NCBI RefSeq assembly: GCF_000499385.1
Contig: NW_013654034.1
Coordinates: 1 to 35,712, forward strand
Direction of reading: 5' to 3'
Length of the DNA stretch: 35,712 nucleotides
Source of the DNA: Eimeria necatrix
Lineage: Eukaryota > Apicomplexa > Conoidasida > Eucoccidiorida > Eimeriidae
Part shown: one piece after another, positions 10,977 through 21,718 of the stretch
How positions within the stretch are numbered: the stretch's first letter is position 1
Layout: every line of letters starts with the position of its first letter
Notes under the pieces: generated by a model
The model's input: only the letters and a program-made list of their open reading frames with translations
Databases searched by the model: none
What the model was told of the DNA's origin: nothing
Position numbers and translations under genes: made by a program

Positions 10977-11022
10977 GGTTACGGGAATAATTATAGTTTC
11001 AGGCAAACACATGACTTCCTAG
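10816..11022 (+). CDS. ORF in repeat family 2, copy 2 (about 68 aa)
   Basis: This open frame has no ATG at its left edge (first codon TTG), so it is more likely part of an exon than a complete gene. Residues up to about 50 are the counterpart of the copy-1 frame at 9611-9787: Y-R-K against Y-G-K, Y-A-L-T-T against Y-A-F-T-T, L-Q-G-L-S-L-N against P-Q-G-L-P-L-N, with no gaps. The tail, about 18 residues, is unique to this copy and hydrophobic (V-V-T-G-I-I-I-V). No family is recognised. Confidence 0.33.
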   Translation: MCTRRLLPNDSYEAIQSIYRKMTPVSIPKYALTTGRGSLLQGLSLNHALRLSTVVTGIIIVSGKHMTS

Positions 11023-11442
11023 GTACAGAAAATATACTACATTGACGTAAGCATGTGTATGCAGCGAAGTACAGCTGCAATTGCAAGCTAGTGGCAGACT
11101 GCTACAATGACTCATTCCACAACTTCACAAATGACCAGTGCACCACGACAAACGCACAATCTAGAAAAACAGAAATTATTGGGTGCAAGGAGATTTCAGG
11201 CCGTAGTAATGAGGAAGGTGAAAACTGCCAACATGAATCCTGCATAAGACAAGAATACTCGTCTTTTACACAAGTGGCTTAGAATTAACAGTTTTTTTGC
11301 GTCCTCTGTTCTTAAATGTATCCTCATACCTCAAGCCAGTCCGAATGCACGGTAAGATTGAATTAATGTGTAGCTCTATTGCAAAAGACAGATGATCTTC
11401 TTCACAAGCAATTTTGAATAAATTGGCTGACTTGTGACTTCC

Positions 11443-11450
11443 TGCATGCA
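11443..11450. promoter_or_regulatory. TGCATGCA palindrome (candidate ApiAP2 site)
   Basis: Exact octamer about 370 bp upstream of the long open frame at 11814-12470, so it could be a promoter-proximal element for that gene if the gene is real. Confidence 0.32.
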
Positions 11451-11813
11451 CGCCGCGGCGATAGAAGCTTTTCTGACGTTTGGCGACAAGAATACAGCAT
11501 TAAGCTTGGAGCGACAATCAATATAACAGAAATAATAGGACACATGCCTCTATGTACAGATGCCACTAGCGCATTTCACCGTCGTCCGATCTTCCACTAA
11601 CCGTTCTTTCTGTTTCATATATTTCGCGCACATGCTGGTGACACAAGTCCTGTCGCTTTTCTCTCAGGTATTTCGTTTTGAATGTAATCACGTGAGCGAG
11701 AGATAGCTTTAATGGATGAACTCTAGACTTCAAGAATGATGCTTTATGTTCGTGCCAAGTACGGAGTTACCGACACAATGCCTGATGGCAACATACTCAT
11801 AGAATCAGTATGA

Positions 11814-12470
11814 GTCTCTCCATGCAGCCTGTTTGACGCACGGTGCCGAACAGGCCGGCCAAAGTATTTTGTATGCATCCCTTTAGCAGGGACACAGCAG
11901 GCAAGTATAAAGTGCAACCATTACCAGGCGGGTATTATCGTGACGCCATATGTAACTACTTCCGCCTCTAGCGAGGCCACAGTTGCCATACGGGTGGCTT
12001 CAAAATGCTTTCACAGAGCTCATGGCCTTTATATTGTGCTGTTTGAGTTCACGTCTGCGAATGATACTTGCAGCGTTAAACAAATATTCCGCAGGATCAG
12101 TGAAAGTACCCCGATTTCCATCTGCCATTCGACTAGCCATGTTTGCATGCTGCGCAACGGATATTGCATGGGACACTGCAACGTCTTGGTGCCACGGCTT
12201 TCGGGAGCGACACGAGTGGGCGACATTGGAATTGTCCCAAAAGTCCGTGTATCCAGATTGCACGGCAGTACTGCAAAAGTCAGTGACTGCTTATTCAGAA
12301 AGCAGGATATAGCTAGTAGCAGCAAGAACTCCTGCTTTATGAATGTGGAGACCAACGCCCAGCCATCCAACAGCACAAACAAGAGCTGCTGTGCTCATCT
12401 CAGGTTCTGTACTATGCCTGGAATCGCTCTATGCCGTTGCTTATCTGAGTATGATCGAGACTCAAATTAA
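11814..12470 (+). CDS. Long cysteine-rich open frame, probable exon (218 residues)
   Basis: This stop-to-stop frame of 218 codons is unusually long here: at roughly 45% GC only a few hundredths of such a frame would be expected by chance in the window. The first ATG lies well inside, near residue 110, so it is probably an internal or terminal exon. A good 3' splice site (TCTCTCCATGCAG, ending at 11827) sits just inside its left edge. The protein is rich in Cys and Ser, about 20 Cys in all, many in the second half, with pairs such as C-M-L-R-N-G-Y-C-M-G-H-C. There is no recognisable domain and no membrane helix. Antisense frames at 12000-12263 and 12029-12382 overlap it, a caution that local stop-poverty may contribute. 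Confidence 0.38.
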   Translation, partial: VSPCSLFDARCRTGRPKYFVCIPLAGTQQASIKCNHYQAGIIVTPYVTTSASSEATVAIRVASKCFHRAHGLYIVLFEFTSANDTCSVKQIFRRISESTPISICHSTSHVCMLRNGYCMGHCNVLVPRLSGATRVGDIGIVPKVRVSRLHGSTAKVSDCLFRKQDIASSSKNSCFMNVETNAQPSNSTNKSCCAHLRFCTMPGIALCRCLSEYDRDSN

Positions 12471-13049
12471 ATGCCTTTCTGTCAGTATTTCAATAAGAAT
12501 TCGACTTATCGAACGTGTCATAAATTGCAGACGCACGTTCTACTCAACGCGGAGCGCTGGTATAGGCGCAATTTGCAAATTCAGAAGCGGAGCGAGGAGT
12601 ACGTTTGCGGCCCATGTTTTGAATCAAATAACAAGTATCAGGCATTGCTTATGACCGTCACAGAAATTGCATTGTTAATCACTGCTGTTATAGAGCCTAC
12701 TTTCTGAAGGTGCCGACAGCGTCTAAAATTGCAGTGTTTTTCGTTTGTATTGCGCCACAGCCATGATCTTGTGCAGCGTCCTGGATCTAAGCCCGAGCAT
12801 GAGTGACTACAACTCCGAGTGTGTGCGGTGAACTTTCTGTGCGGGCAGTAGTAAGGGAGGCACGTACAACGAAGCAAAATCCAGGCAGGATTGAGCGAAA
12901 ATAATTCCTGTGTATGTTTTTCTAATATATGCTGGGATCGAGTCGGTCATGTTGCTGCTATAAAGCAAATCAATGTCAAAACACAGGCACAAACTTATTG
13001 CCATGCTGCTCGGTCAACAATCGTATTACCAAGTGGGTGCCTTCAGCAA

Positions 13050-13111
13050 GCTGAATCGCCCTCGGTTTACCGTTCACATAAACACGCTGAATCGTCCTTG
13101 GTTTGCTGTCC
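13050..13111 (+). repeat. Diverged 36-bp tandem duplication
   Basis: GCTGAATCGCCCTCGGTTT at 13050 recurs 36 bp later as GCTGAATCGTCCTTGGTTT. The spacing is a multiple of three, so in the overlapping open frame (12891-13172, no ATG start) it would be a 12-residue repeat beginning A-E-S. That frame is not otherwise supported. Confidence 0.55.
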
Positions 13112-13172
13112 GCCATGTATTACGGCTTGTCGCACCAACTTTTGCATAGGGACAAAAGGCCACCACAGATAA

Positions 13173-16100
13173 AGGCATATCGGATGAAAATCAGTTAGTA
13201 AGGAAACAAGTTTCGGGAAGACGTGTTCTTATAGGTTGAGTACATACATTCTGGCATTGTGAGTTTACACTGCAACGAAAAAGATAATGGAGCCAATTCA
13301 GACAGCTTGTCACCGTTCCATGACTTCAAAAAGCGATGTTATTTTTTGCACGCTTGATTCACAATGCCGCATAAACGTGTTTCAGGGGCACGCTTCACAA
13401 TATAAATTTTAAACAGATGGTACCGGCAGTTCTTCGGGCCCAGCCCCACACTGTTATCATGCTTGAGATTCTCTGTATTATACGACAAAGAAGCCTCTAG
13501 CTCCCGAAAGGGAAGCTCAACGTGCAACGCTCAAGGATAGAACCAAAAACAACATTGCAGCCGCTTCAAATTTTCAGACAAGAAGATTTCAAAATTTCGT
13601 TTATTATCCCAGTGGGCAATGTTATATGAATTCGCGGTCACTATCCTTCTGTAGATTTGTTCTTCTTAGAAGGCGCGCACAGTAGGCCGCCATGCCCTAC
13701 AAAGCAATTATTTTGTCACATCAGACATGTTTTCTCATACAGTCGACGAAGCTCACAAACTGTTCAAAGTATTGGGTGCTCCAGTTCCCACATTTCCAGA
13801 GCAATTCTACTTGGTAGTCGTTCAGGGATGTCGTCATGAATTGGGCGACCGGCCAAAATGCATACATTTCATGTTAAGCAGACACTTTCCTGTGGCAGCT
13901 CTATTACAAAGCACTGCGTTCTGGGGCAGATATGTCGATTGCTAATGCGAAAATAAGCTGTATTCCAGCTGCCTCGTAAAGAACATGCACACTGCTGCGG
14001 CGACTACTCTTGGAAAGAAGGACTACTCGGGGCACAAGAAACAAACATAACGTCGTGAACAAATACAGTGGCCATACAGCCGTTAAATAGATGGCAGAGC
14101 GCACATTCCTACAACGTAACGCTCCAAGCAGAAATCGATTGAAAAGTGTTTTTGTTCGCTTCACAGGCACCCCTTTAATTCCAGTTTATGCAAAATGCTG
14201 ATTTTGGAATTCTCAATCACGAGATGTGCCCGTTCAAACACCCAACGCACCTTCTGGAAACAAAATGTAAAAGCAAGAGCGATACTGCAGTAGGGGAAAC
14301 ACGAGAGATTGTCTTACAGCGGCAGGCATCTGGACTTTTCTGTCTGTGCCGTCAAAGACATCCAGTGCACCGTGGATGATCGAGATTTCAGGGTAATCTT
14401 AGAATAGAAAGCAACAAAGCATAAGGCTGAGCTTAATTCCTCAATCCAACAATAAAACGAGGTGAATGCTCGCTATGCATTTCGCTACACGGCGGTGCTC
14501 ACAAGTACTCTAGAAAAGCAATGCAGAGCAAGGTCATGTGAAAAACACACGCAAGTCAGACCAAAGGCCGCACCGTTTTCTGTAGGAATACCTTTTTGGT
14601 TGCTATGGCTAACGCAACACAGCTTATTGTCATTTACTGTGCACGCCAGAAATACTGCTTACCACACCACGGACACTTCATCTATATTGCCCATTGTGGC
14701 TTGCGTGACTCACGTCCTGTTAACGAAGTCGCTACGTTCGACGCACGGCAGAGTGTAAGAATATCGATAGGCTGGTAGGTTTCAACGGTTAAACAATGAT
14801 GCCTCCACTTCTCATTTAAGTAAAGAAATGTTACTTAAAGCGGATTGTGTGCTGTATGTACGATAAAGGCATGCCATCGGCGTGCAGTCTGCGTGACGGT
14901 GATATTTTTGCATATCATTGTGCAACAGAGATACGCGAAAACTTGCAGGATGACAGCAAATGGCCGCATTGTTGTAAATGCCCCAAGACGTAAAGATATT
15001 GATATGCAGTGCGATGCGTCTCGAGATAGTGAGTATTTATTCCAACTCTCGATTATTTCAAGAAAATCATCATTCTCATTACTCCCATAGCGCAGCGAAG
15101 TACACGCACAACCTGACAGCCCAATCCTTCCTTTTCATGACCTATTTCTGTCCCCTGTATACCCCTAGAATCACAAGATTTCGCAAGAAGGACTCAGCAG
15201 GGAAAAACGTTTGTGGTCCTGCTCTACCATGCTTCAAAATCACGCCAAGAATTTGGGAACCTTGGGGTCAATGAACGGCGCCTGAAGAGTCCCTGCTACT
15301 CAGTTTTAGTAAAGGCCCAAGGTACTGGCCTGTAGAGCCATCGTAACAAACAATGCGTTGACAATGATGTTTCTAGGTGATTATAACTTACTAGTGTATT
15401 GCAAAGCTCGTAGAGGGCGGCATTTTACCAGCTACACGCCATTGTAAGGGCAACAGCATACTTTGACAGCACTAACTTACACTAACTTATGTATTAGACA
15501 CAATGCTCAGCACATGATCTCATCTCACGCACAGCCTGTTAAAGTTAAAGCTCGAGTTTCATGTTTATGTCTCCAAAGACGCATTCATTTCAGGCGCGAA
15601 TTTCATGTGGACAAAGACAACTGCAACTGCTAATCTTCACAGCAGCATGTATTATAAAGCCTCGAGCTTCTCACGAAAAAAGACCTGACCCAGTTTCAAA
15701 CAAATATTTACGTACGGCGAAACCCATGAAACATCTGAGAAAGGCGCGCATAACGGGTATGGTCCATAGAGGTACAAAATCACCTGTGGGACTCTGCGTT
15801 TATTATTAATTTCTGCATGCTGTGCGTTATTTTTCGCAAATGCCCTACGTATGTGTCACGTTCCTGATGAATCACTAGTCACAAGGGTTCACGTATACCA
15901 ATCGAAACAAGATTCTCTGCTAAACCATATTGACATTGTTGTTTAGACGATGCGGCTATGTTGGCTCCAGGTTCCTCGCGCCATGCATACAACGTACCTT
16001 CTGTGCGGTGCCGGACAAGTTTTAGTTTTGCTTCCAAGTGTAACTCTGTTTTCTTCTCCTGAGAAATATTAGTAGCTGCTGTGGACGCAACGAAGCTACG

Positions 16101-18464
16101 ATGTAGACAAGTGTAGTAAGCACGGACAACAGAGACTCTTGGACCAGGACATTGGAAAGCATCTATCGTAGAGCACTGTGCTTAGCAAACGAAGTAGACT
16201 TTCAATTTTGTTTTGTGCTTTTTGTGTATACCCTCTGTGACCGCGTCTACAAGAGCTGTATGTCTTCCCACACAACAAAAGCAAACGCTGCTGTGTGTGG
16301 CAGATATATTCTTGAGTCCAAAACGTTTGACCAAAAATTAAGTGCTTCTCAGCTGAACCGTGCATATGTACTAATAAAAAGGTCCGTAAGCGCTGTAGCT
16401 GACTTTCTCCTACCTGGGGGCAACCCAACGAAGCATGCGGATATGTGTTAAAGAATATAGGTTAAAAGTAGCCTACCTGGTGCACTACCTAGCCAAACTT
16501 TATGGCCAATAACTCGATAATTCAGATCTGACAGGCCTGAAAATTGTTATGCACGCTCACTGAGCATGCCTATTCCACCGGCTATGTGGCACTCAAAATC
16601 ATGACTCCATTGCTTGCCTACCCGAAAGTACAATATATGTGAATAGACGGTACTTGCTGCGTTTTCGGTAGGTAGTACTTGCCTGACGAACATGCAAGCC
16701 GCTCTTGTCGACCGCATCATCACTTAGGTGTGTACTGCACACTTCGACGCTTTGTGTGTGACTCATTTGCCTCTCTAAGCTCACTATCTACAGGTATACG
16801 CACAATCTCTCCTCCATAAATATATTCTGACTGAGAAGCATATCAAAGGGGGATGCCAATTGCTCTAAGCCTCGAAAGCGCAACAACTCTACTGTGCGAA
16901 AGCACATAATAGTAAATTGGGGAATTACGTATTGGGCAACCGTTTATGATGAGCAGGGACAGGCTCACCCATAAATTGAGCGACATTTCGTTGCTGCTAT
17001 GGGCACAGGAATTTCCGCTCATCATCAAGTCTTAATTGTCAGGGTCTTTGCGGAAAAGAGTATGTGCAGGATGTGGTTGTGATTATGCGCAGACAGCTCA
17101 GTGAGCTACAAACAAATCAAAACGCACTTCCTGTAGATGTCGTCAAATTGATACTTTCTTCATTTTACTAAAGCATTGCAGAAATGAACAGCTGGTATGA
17201 AGCATCATAAAGGAAGACTAATCGGTGGACAAGGGACGAACGATAACCTCGTCTGATTAGCCTTACGCTTCTTTCGCACTGGCAGTCCTATACTTTGAAG
17301 AATCGTTATCGGCGGTATTCGAGTTCGAGCAGATCACTGCCTGCTAAAAGCCACTATTCGCACTAGCTGTGAGTGAATAAGTGGCGACAGCACGTGTATG
17401 AACAAGTGGAGCTAGCACTTCTACGACTCTAAAACTCCAATTACAGAGCGAATACTTCGCGCGGATACCCCGGATACGGCCGCGCACTAGAGTAACGTAG
17501 CCGATTTATTTCTATCCTCCGGCATACTGTACCCGCTGAAGCTCTCTGTGTGCAACGAAAATTTCATGAAAACCGGCCATGAGCACGCATAGAAAACGAT
17601 TCTGTATTTGCGGAACGTAGCGCTCCATCGAATGTGGATTCTGGGCCTAGCGTGTAATGTAAGTAAATTAAACGATTTAAGGAAGCTTGCAAGCACTGCC
17701 AAACACATTTTGATTTTAACGATACTGCAGTTGCGTGCCACTTAGCACAGACAGATATCACATGGTTGGAAGACTAGTAAGGCGCACAACCTGAAGTCTT
17801 CCAATTTCAGTCGCAGGAAGGGCTTTCCGCAACAAACGTACTGGTAAGCAGGTCTATTTACACGTACAAAGCACAGATGGTGATCTTTGCTGCACGCTAC
17901 TAGGTGCTTGCGGCCTGTGATATGTAGAAGACATTGGTAACCGGCACATTGTAACTGAATTCTCTTGTGAAACAATAGGCTTCCTCTATAGAAGAAACAA
18001 ACATGTTACGGCCGCCTACGCGATTCATGTGCCCGTGAAATCAAAAGATTCTCATAACGCATGACAGTGTATTGGCAGTGTATTTCATTTTTCACATGGG
18101 CTTCAACCGTTCCTACGCACGCGTCACATGATTTTGCGTCTCGTGAATAGTCCAAAATAATCAGCTGTACACAGAATAACTGGGCATGTACTGCTTCATA
18201 ATTTTTTGGTAAATTAGCAACACCTATTGAGATGCTGCAAATCCACTATTCAGATGCATGACGGGCATCATCTGCTGTTACTTTAATGCCACATTTCGCA
18301 CTCCCTGAAAGTGATACTACCGAACTGACTCCAGAGGAACAAAGTACAACGATGGCGAAGCCGCGGTATAATCGCCTTTAGGACACGCAATCAATATCCA
18401 TGATGGTCAATGCACCTACAACGATACGGAACAATTAGGGAGTAGCCAGATGCGCTATTTCGTG
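13173..18464. other. Gene-poor stretch
   Basis: Only short, overlapping open frames occur (at most about 110 codons, as on the minus strand at 16096-16428), with nothing to separate them from chance. A 10-bp direct doubling (CACTAACTTA twice) lies near 15470-15490. No RNA gene was seen. Confidence 0.5.
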
Positions 18465-18472
18465 TGCATGCA
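18465..18472. promoter_or_regulatory. TGCATGCA palindrome (candidate ApiAP2 site)
   Basis: Exact octamer about 310 bp upstream of an ATG (18777) that opens a frame with a hydrophobic N-terminus. Confidence 0.3.
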
Positions 18473-18776
18473 TTCATCAAAACCCTTCACAACTATGAGA
18501 TTTTATAAATTTTAATAAAACCGAGTTGTTTTGAATGCGTGAAGAACGACAAGCACCGAACCACACCCACTAAATATATATGTGGCAATTAATTCGCTTG
18601 CGTGCACTAAGGATCACGCACTATGTTCTGATATAGCAGCATGGTGCCCAAGGCCTCCATAGAACGAAAAAGTTGTGGTAAACTACAATATAGGCCATCG
18701 GCCGTAATGCCGCAATAAACGAATGTTGGTTTGTGCATCAGTGTCAAGACGGCGCTTTGAACATACTCGCTGCAAC

Positions 18777-19040
18777 ATGAAGTTATATCTGTACTACTGT
18801 TTCATCCGTTTTATTGTGTTGTTTCACCTGATATGGCGCTGCATAGGAACCAGCCTTATTATTGCCTCAAGAAGAAAACTCGTGATCTATGCATGCAGAT
18901 TTGTATGTGACACTGCATTGGCTGCAGGCCAACCAAAAGGCTGCCTTGTCTCTAATTCTCCAGCTACCCGAGCAGGGAAAAAAGGGGAATGTGCTGGCAT
19001 GAGTCGTACGCGAGCATCATTGAACATCGCTAGTACTTGA
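18777..19040 (+). CDS. Hypothetical ORF with hydrophobic N-terminus (87 aa)
   Basis: The frame is open from 18723, but the first ATG is at 18777. From that ATG the protein starts with a strongly hydrophobic, tyrosine-rich stretch (residues about 2-32, including F-I-V-L-F-H-L-I-W), then a polar tail with G-K-K-G-E-C. This could be a signal anchor. Length is within chance expectation and nothing is recognised. Confidence 0.13.
   Translation: MKLYLYYCFIRFIVLFHLIWRCIGTSLIIASRRKLVIYACRFVCDTALAAGQPKGCLVSNSPATRAGKKGECAGMSRTRASLNIAST
18890..18897. promoter_or_regulatory. TGCATGCA palindrome (candidate ApiAP2 site)
   Basis: Exact octamer. It lies inside the low-confidence frame at 18777-19040, which argues against either the site or the frame being functional. 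Confidence 0.25.
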
Positions 19041-19889
19041 CGTAACAGAGAATGCTTGCATTACGAAAAATCCTGTACACATGCAAGCCTCAGATACAAT
19101 TTTTCACTTAGATAAAAAACATCTTTAGCCCATCGCCATTCTCCACGCGGGTGCAAAGTCCTTGAAACTCTGCAGTCTTATAGGTAGGTGAGTGCAACAT
19201 TCTGTGGTGTAAACTTCTCACAGCCTCAAAATTACGTAATATGCTCCATGCACTATATGCCGCCTTATATATTTCGTATCCAGTATGCTGTGGGCTCGTG
19301 CACATCTTGCAGGGGTCTAGCAAAACATTTATAGACTCAACCACATGGTTTGCCGTGCCTAATCTCTAAATGAACTTCAGTTAAAGGTTCGTCGTAATAG
19401 TTGCTAAACGAATAGTGACCCTATAGACGGTTCAACGTCATAGAAAAGGCTGATCATGCACAAGAGAATGTAGCAGAAGCAAGATCCAGACGCACCGGGT
19501 AATGCTTCCTACGTAGCACGTTTCACTCTGCTTCTAATCTGAAGCTGCATGCGCAACGCACCCCCTATGGCCAAAGGAGGCACACGCAAGTATACGTCAC
19601 TACTGCATACACCAAATATGTAATTTTCAGTTTGTGTATACGCTGCTCAGATACCCTATTGTGTTCCCAGACTCAGGAAAGACCAAATTTAGTCTGTGCT
19701 CACGTACTTGGAACCATATGCCGGGCCGACAGGAAGGCTTATATTAACCAGAATAACTGTAACGGTTTTTAAAATAGAGTGGCTACTAAGCAGTTGACGA
19801 ATGTTCCGCCGTGTGATGACTGCTTAGCTTTGTGTTTTGTTCAACATTAGTTGCTAGCCTCTGAAAGATGAAATGCATTACAAAACGGC

Positions 19890-20246
19890 ATGCATAGCAT
19901 GGCGTACGTCCGCCGCTACCTATATATTCATTCAAAATCGTTTGTTTCTTCAAAAGTCGTTAAATTTACACCAAGACGGAAACTTGATTCTGCCATATAC
20001 GTGGGATTTGTGCGTGGAACGCTAGTCTGGCCGTTTTTCTGCGAGGAAGCGATCTATCAGTCATTAGACTTAACTTGCTGCACAGACGGAGCACAATCTT
20101 GGGCTAAGGGCGCCTACAAGTTCCAAACGTGCACCCCTAAAGTTGCGTGCAACTTGCAACGCATCCGCAGGCAAAACTATAAAGAGAGTTTTCAAACCAT
20201 AACAAATTATCGCATGGCACGTGGCCATGAGACCCACATTCTTTAG
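19890..20246 (+). CDS. Hypothetical 118-aa open frame
   Basis: An ATG-started frame of 118 codons. The protein is basic, with a central aromatic segment (G-T-L-V-W-P-F-F-C near residues 43-51), then D-L-T-C-C-T-D-G and a Q-T-C-T-P-K-V-A-C pair of cysteines, and an Arg/Asn-rich tail. It has no signal peptide and no recognised domain. Composition is protein-like, but several frames of this length are expected by chance. It might be a single exon. Confidence 0.18.
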   Translation: MHSMAYVRRYLYIHSKSFVSSKVVKFTPRRKLDSAIYVGFVRGTLVWPFFCEEAIYQSLDLTCCTDGAQSWAKGAYKFQTCTPKVACNLQRIRRQNYKESFQTITNYRMARGHETHIL

Positions 20247-20516
20247 CATCAGCATGTACTTTTTCTATTAGGTTGGCTCATGTTGAAACCTAACTACAGC
20301 CACATTCTTACAGCAGCAAGTTGTTCTTTGATTGTAATTCTCCCCTTTACACGATTATTGTGTGATTGTTCTCTTTTCATAGCGAGAAATCGCCTGATCT
20401 TAATACTGCGTAAAGCATTCTCAAACAAGCTTCACCATGGTTGGGAAACATATAAGCGCAGTAGACAGGGGAATCCACTTCAGGTTCCGCATCAGGAGTC
20501 ACCAAGCCGCATCTAA

Positions 20517-21328
20517 AGCAGAGCATAAGGAAAGCGCTTAAAGGCTTGCATTTCTTGTCAGCAGTTAAGGACACATTTCTACTGTAGAAGTGCGTATTGC
20601 CGAAGCGACCCAGCACCCCACTCACACGCTATAAGGTGCAGATTTTTCCCTTTTTCCGGCGTCGCACTGAAGTCGTTTACACATACTTAATGCCAGCCCA
20701 ATTTGGGTAGTAGTGAGATGCCCCCGCCGAGAATCTTGTGAGAATTGAAATGTTGTTACGCATTACGCACATGCAGCACCATCCGTGCACTCGGTGCTTT
20801 ACCAAATGCAACTGTATGCGCAAAAATTGAGCTACCAAGCCGTAGCCATTAAATGAGCTCGGTGCAGGCAACTGACGAAAATACTGCTACAATGTTTTTG
20901 GCACCTCTGCATAGCGATAGCATTCTTCTGTGCTCTTAAGGGCTACGAAGCGGAATCGTATGTTTTATCGAACACTGGCAAAATCACTGAACTCAGTGAA
21001 ACGCCAGAACCGGCCTTCACCAATTAATACCAGGCGCGCTGTTTCGTGCGGCATTATTGCCGTATGATGCAACGCACATACTGCGTGTGCCAATACCCTA
21101 ATTCTAAGCTGACAAGTCAATATGCACAACACCATGAATGTGCACACATTATGTTTATAAAGGAAGTTCCGCTCTCATGCCTACGTGACGGGGTGTTCGT
21201 GCTAAGGTAGCGTACTTGGCGACACTAGACAACCCAAGAGTTGTGCCGTCAGTGCCACACTGCGTCACTGCTGAATTCCCATTGTCAAGCTGATCGCACT
21301 AGCTGTTGGATGCCAAGCATTCGTAGAG
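20517..21328. other. Intergenic stretch, no supported gene
   Basis: Only short overlapping frames on the minus strand. No repeats or RNA genes seen. Confidence 0.5.
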
Positions 21329-21360
21329 TTTGATATTGCCTTGCGCAAGGCAATATCAAA
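21329..21360. repeat. Perfect 32-bp palindrome
   Basis: TTTGATATTGCCTTGC at 21329-21344 is followed with no spacer by its exact reverse complement at 21345-21360. The flanks do not continue the symmetry. A perfect spacerless palindrome of this length is very unlikely by chance. It could be a dimeric-protein binding site, a fold-back duplication scar or a replication-linked inversion. Assembly or cloning artefact should also be considered. Confidence 0.95.
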
Positions 21361-21718
21361 TTCCTGTTCTTTGCAGGGGATCAGAGCGAATTTATGTACT
21401 TCGAGCCGCATGAAGGCTATTGCAGGAGCTTCGTATGGCGCAACTGAACAAAACCTCGGCAATGCCAGGTTGAGTATTCTCAAAAGAAGCAGTTGCATGC
21501 AGACACGTGAAGTATGTATGCCACTCACTAAAGACTTTCAAACGTTAGGGTGGTCAGCGAGGCACTTAGCGCAATACTTTTCTAATGCTGTCAACATTTC
21601 TAACCTCAATATCACTCAAGGAGTACTTCACGCAGGGCGAAAAACATACATTCTGAAGAGCCACACTGCGATCTCGCTGTATTGTTGGACGCCGCGATTG
21701 AATGGCAGAGTGCCTTGA
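21341..21718 (+). CDS. Hypothetical open frame starting in the palindrome (125 residues)
   Basis: This open frame begins with a TTG codon inside the 32-bp palindrome and runs 125 codons. It has no ATG near its left edge. Its middle reads as plausible soluble protein (residues about 30-90, with scattered Cys), but nothing is recognised. A minus-strand frame (21265-21528) overlaps and reads the same palindrome. Chance is a fair explanation. Confidence 0.13.
   Translation: MRKAISNSCSLQGIRANLCTSSRMKAIAGASYGATEQNLGNARLSILKRSSCMQTREVCMPLTKDFQTLGWSARHLAQYFSNAVNISNLNITQGVLHAGRKTYILKSHTAISLYCWTPRLNGRVP
21494..21501. promoter_or_regulatory. TGCATGCA palindrome (candidate ApiAP2 site)
   Basis: Exact octamer 134 bp to the right of the 32-bp palindrome. 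Confidence 0.25.

Noticed and set aside
12000..12382. Minus-strand open frames (87 and 117 residues) opposite the Cys-rich frame
   Set aside because: They overlap each other and the longer + frame and have no splice or conservation support; treated as shadows.
18601..18660. Inverted third copy of repeat family 1
   Set aside because: Only a short stretch around GGCACCATGC (reverse strand) matches; the flanks do not.
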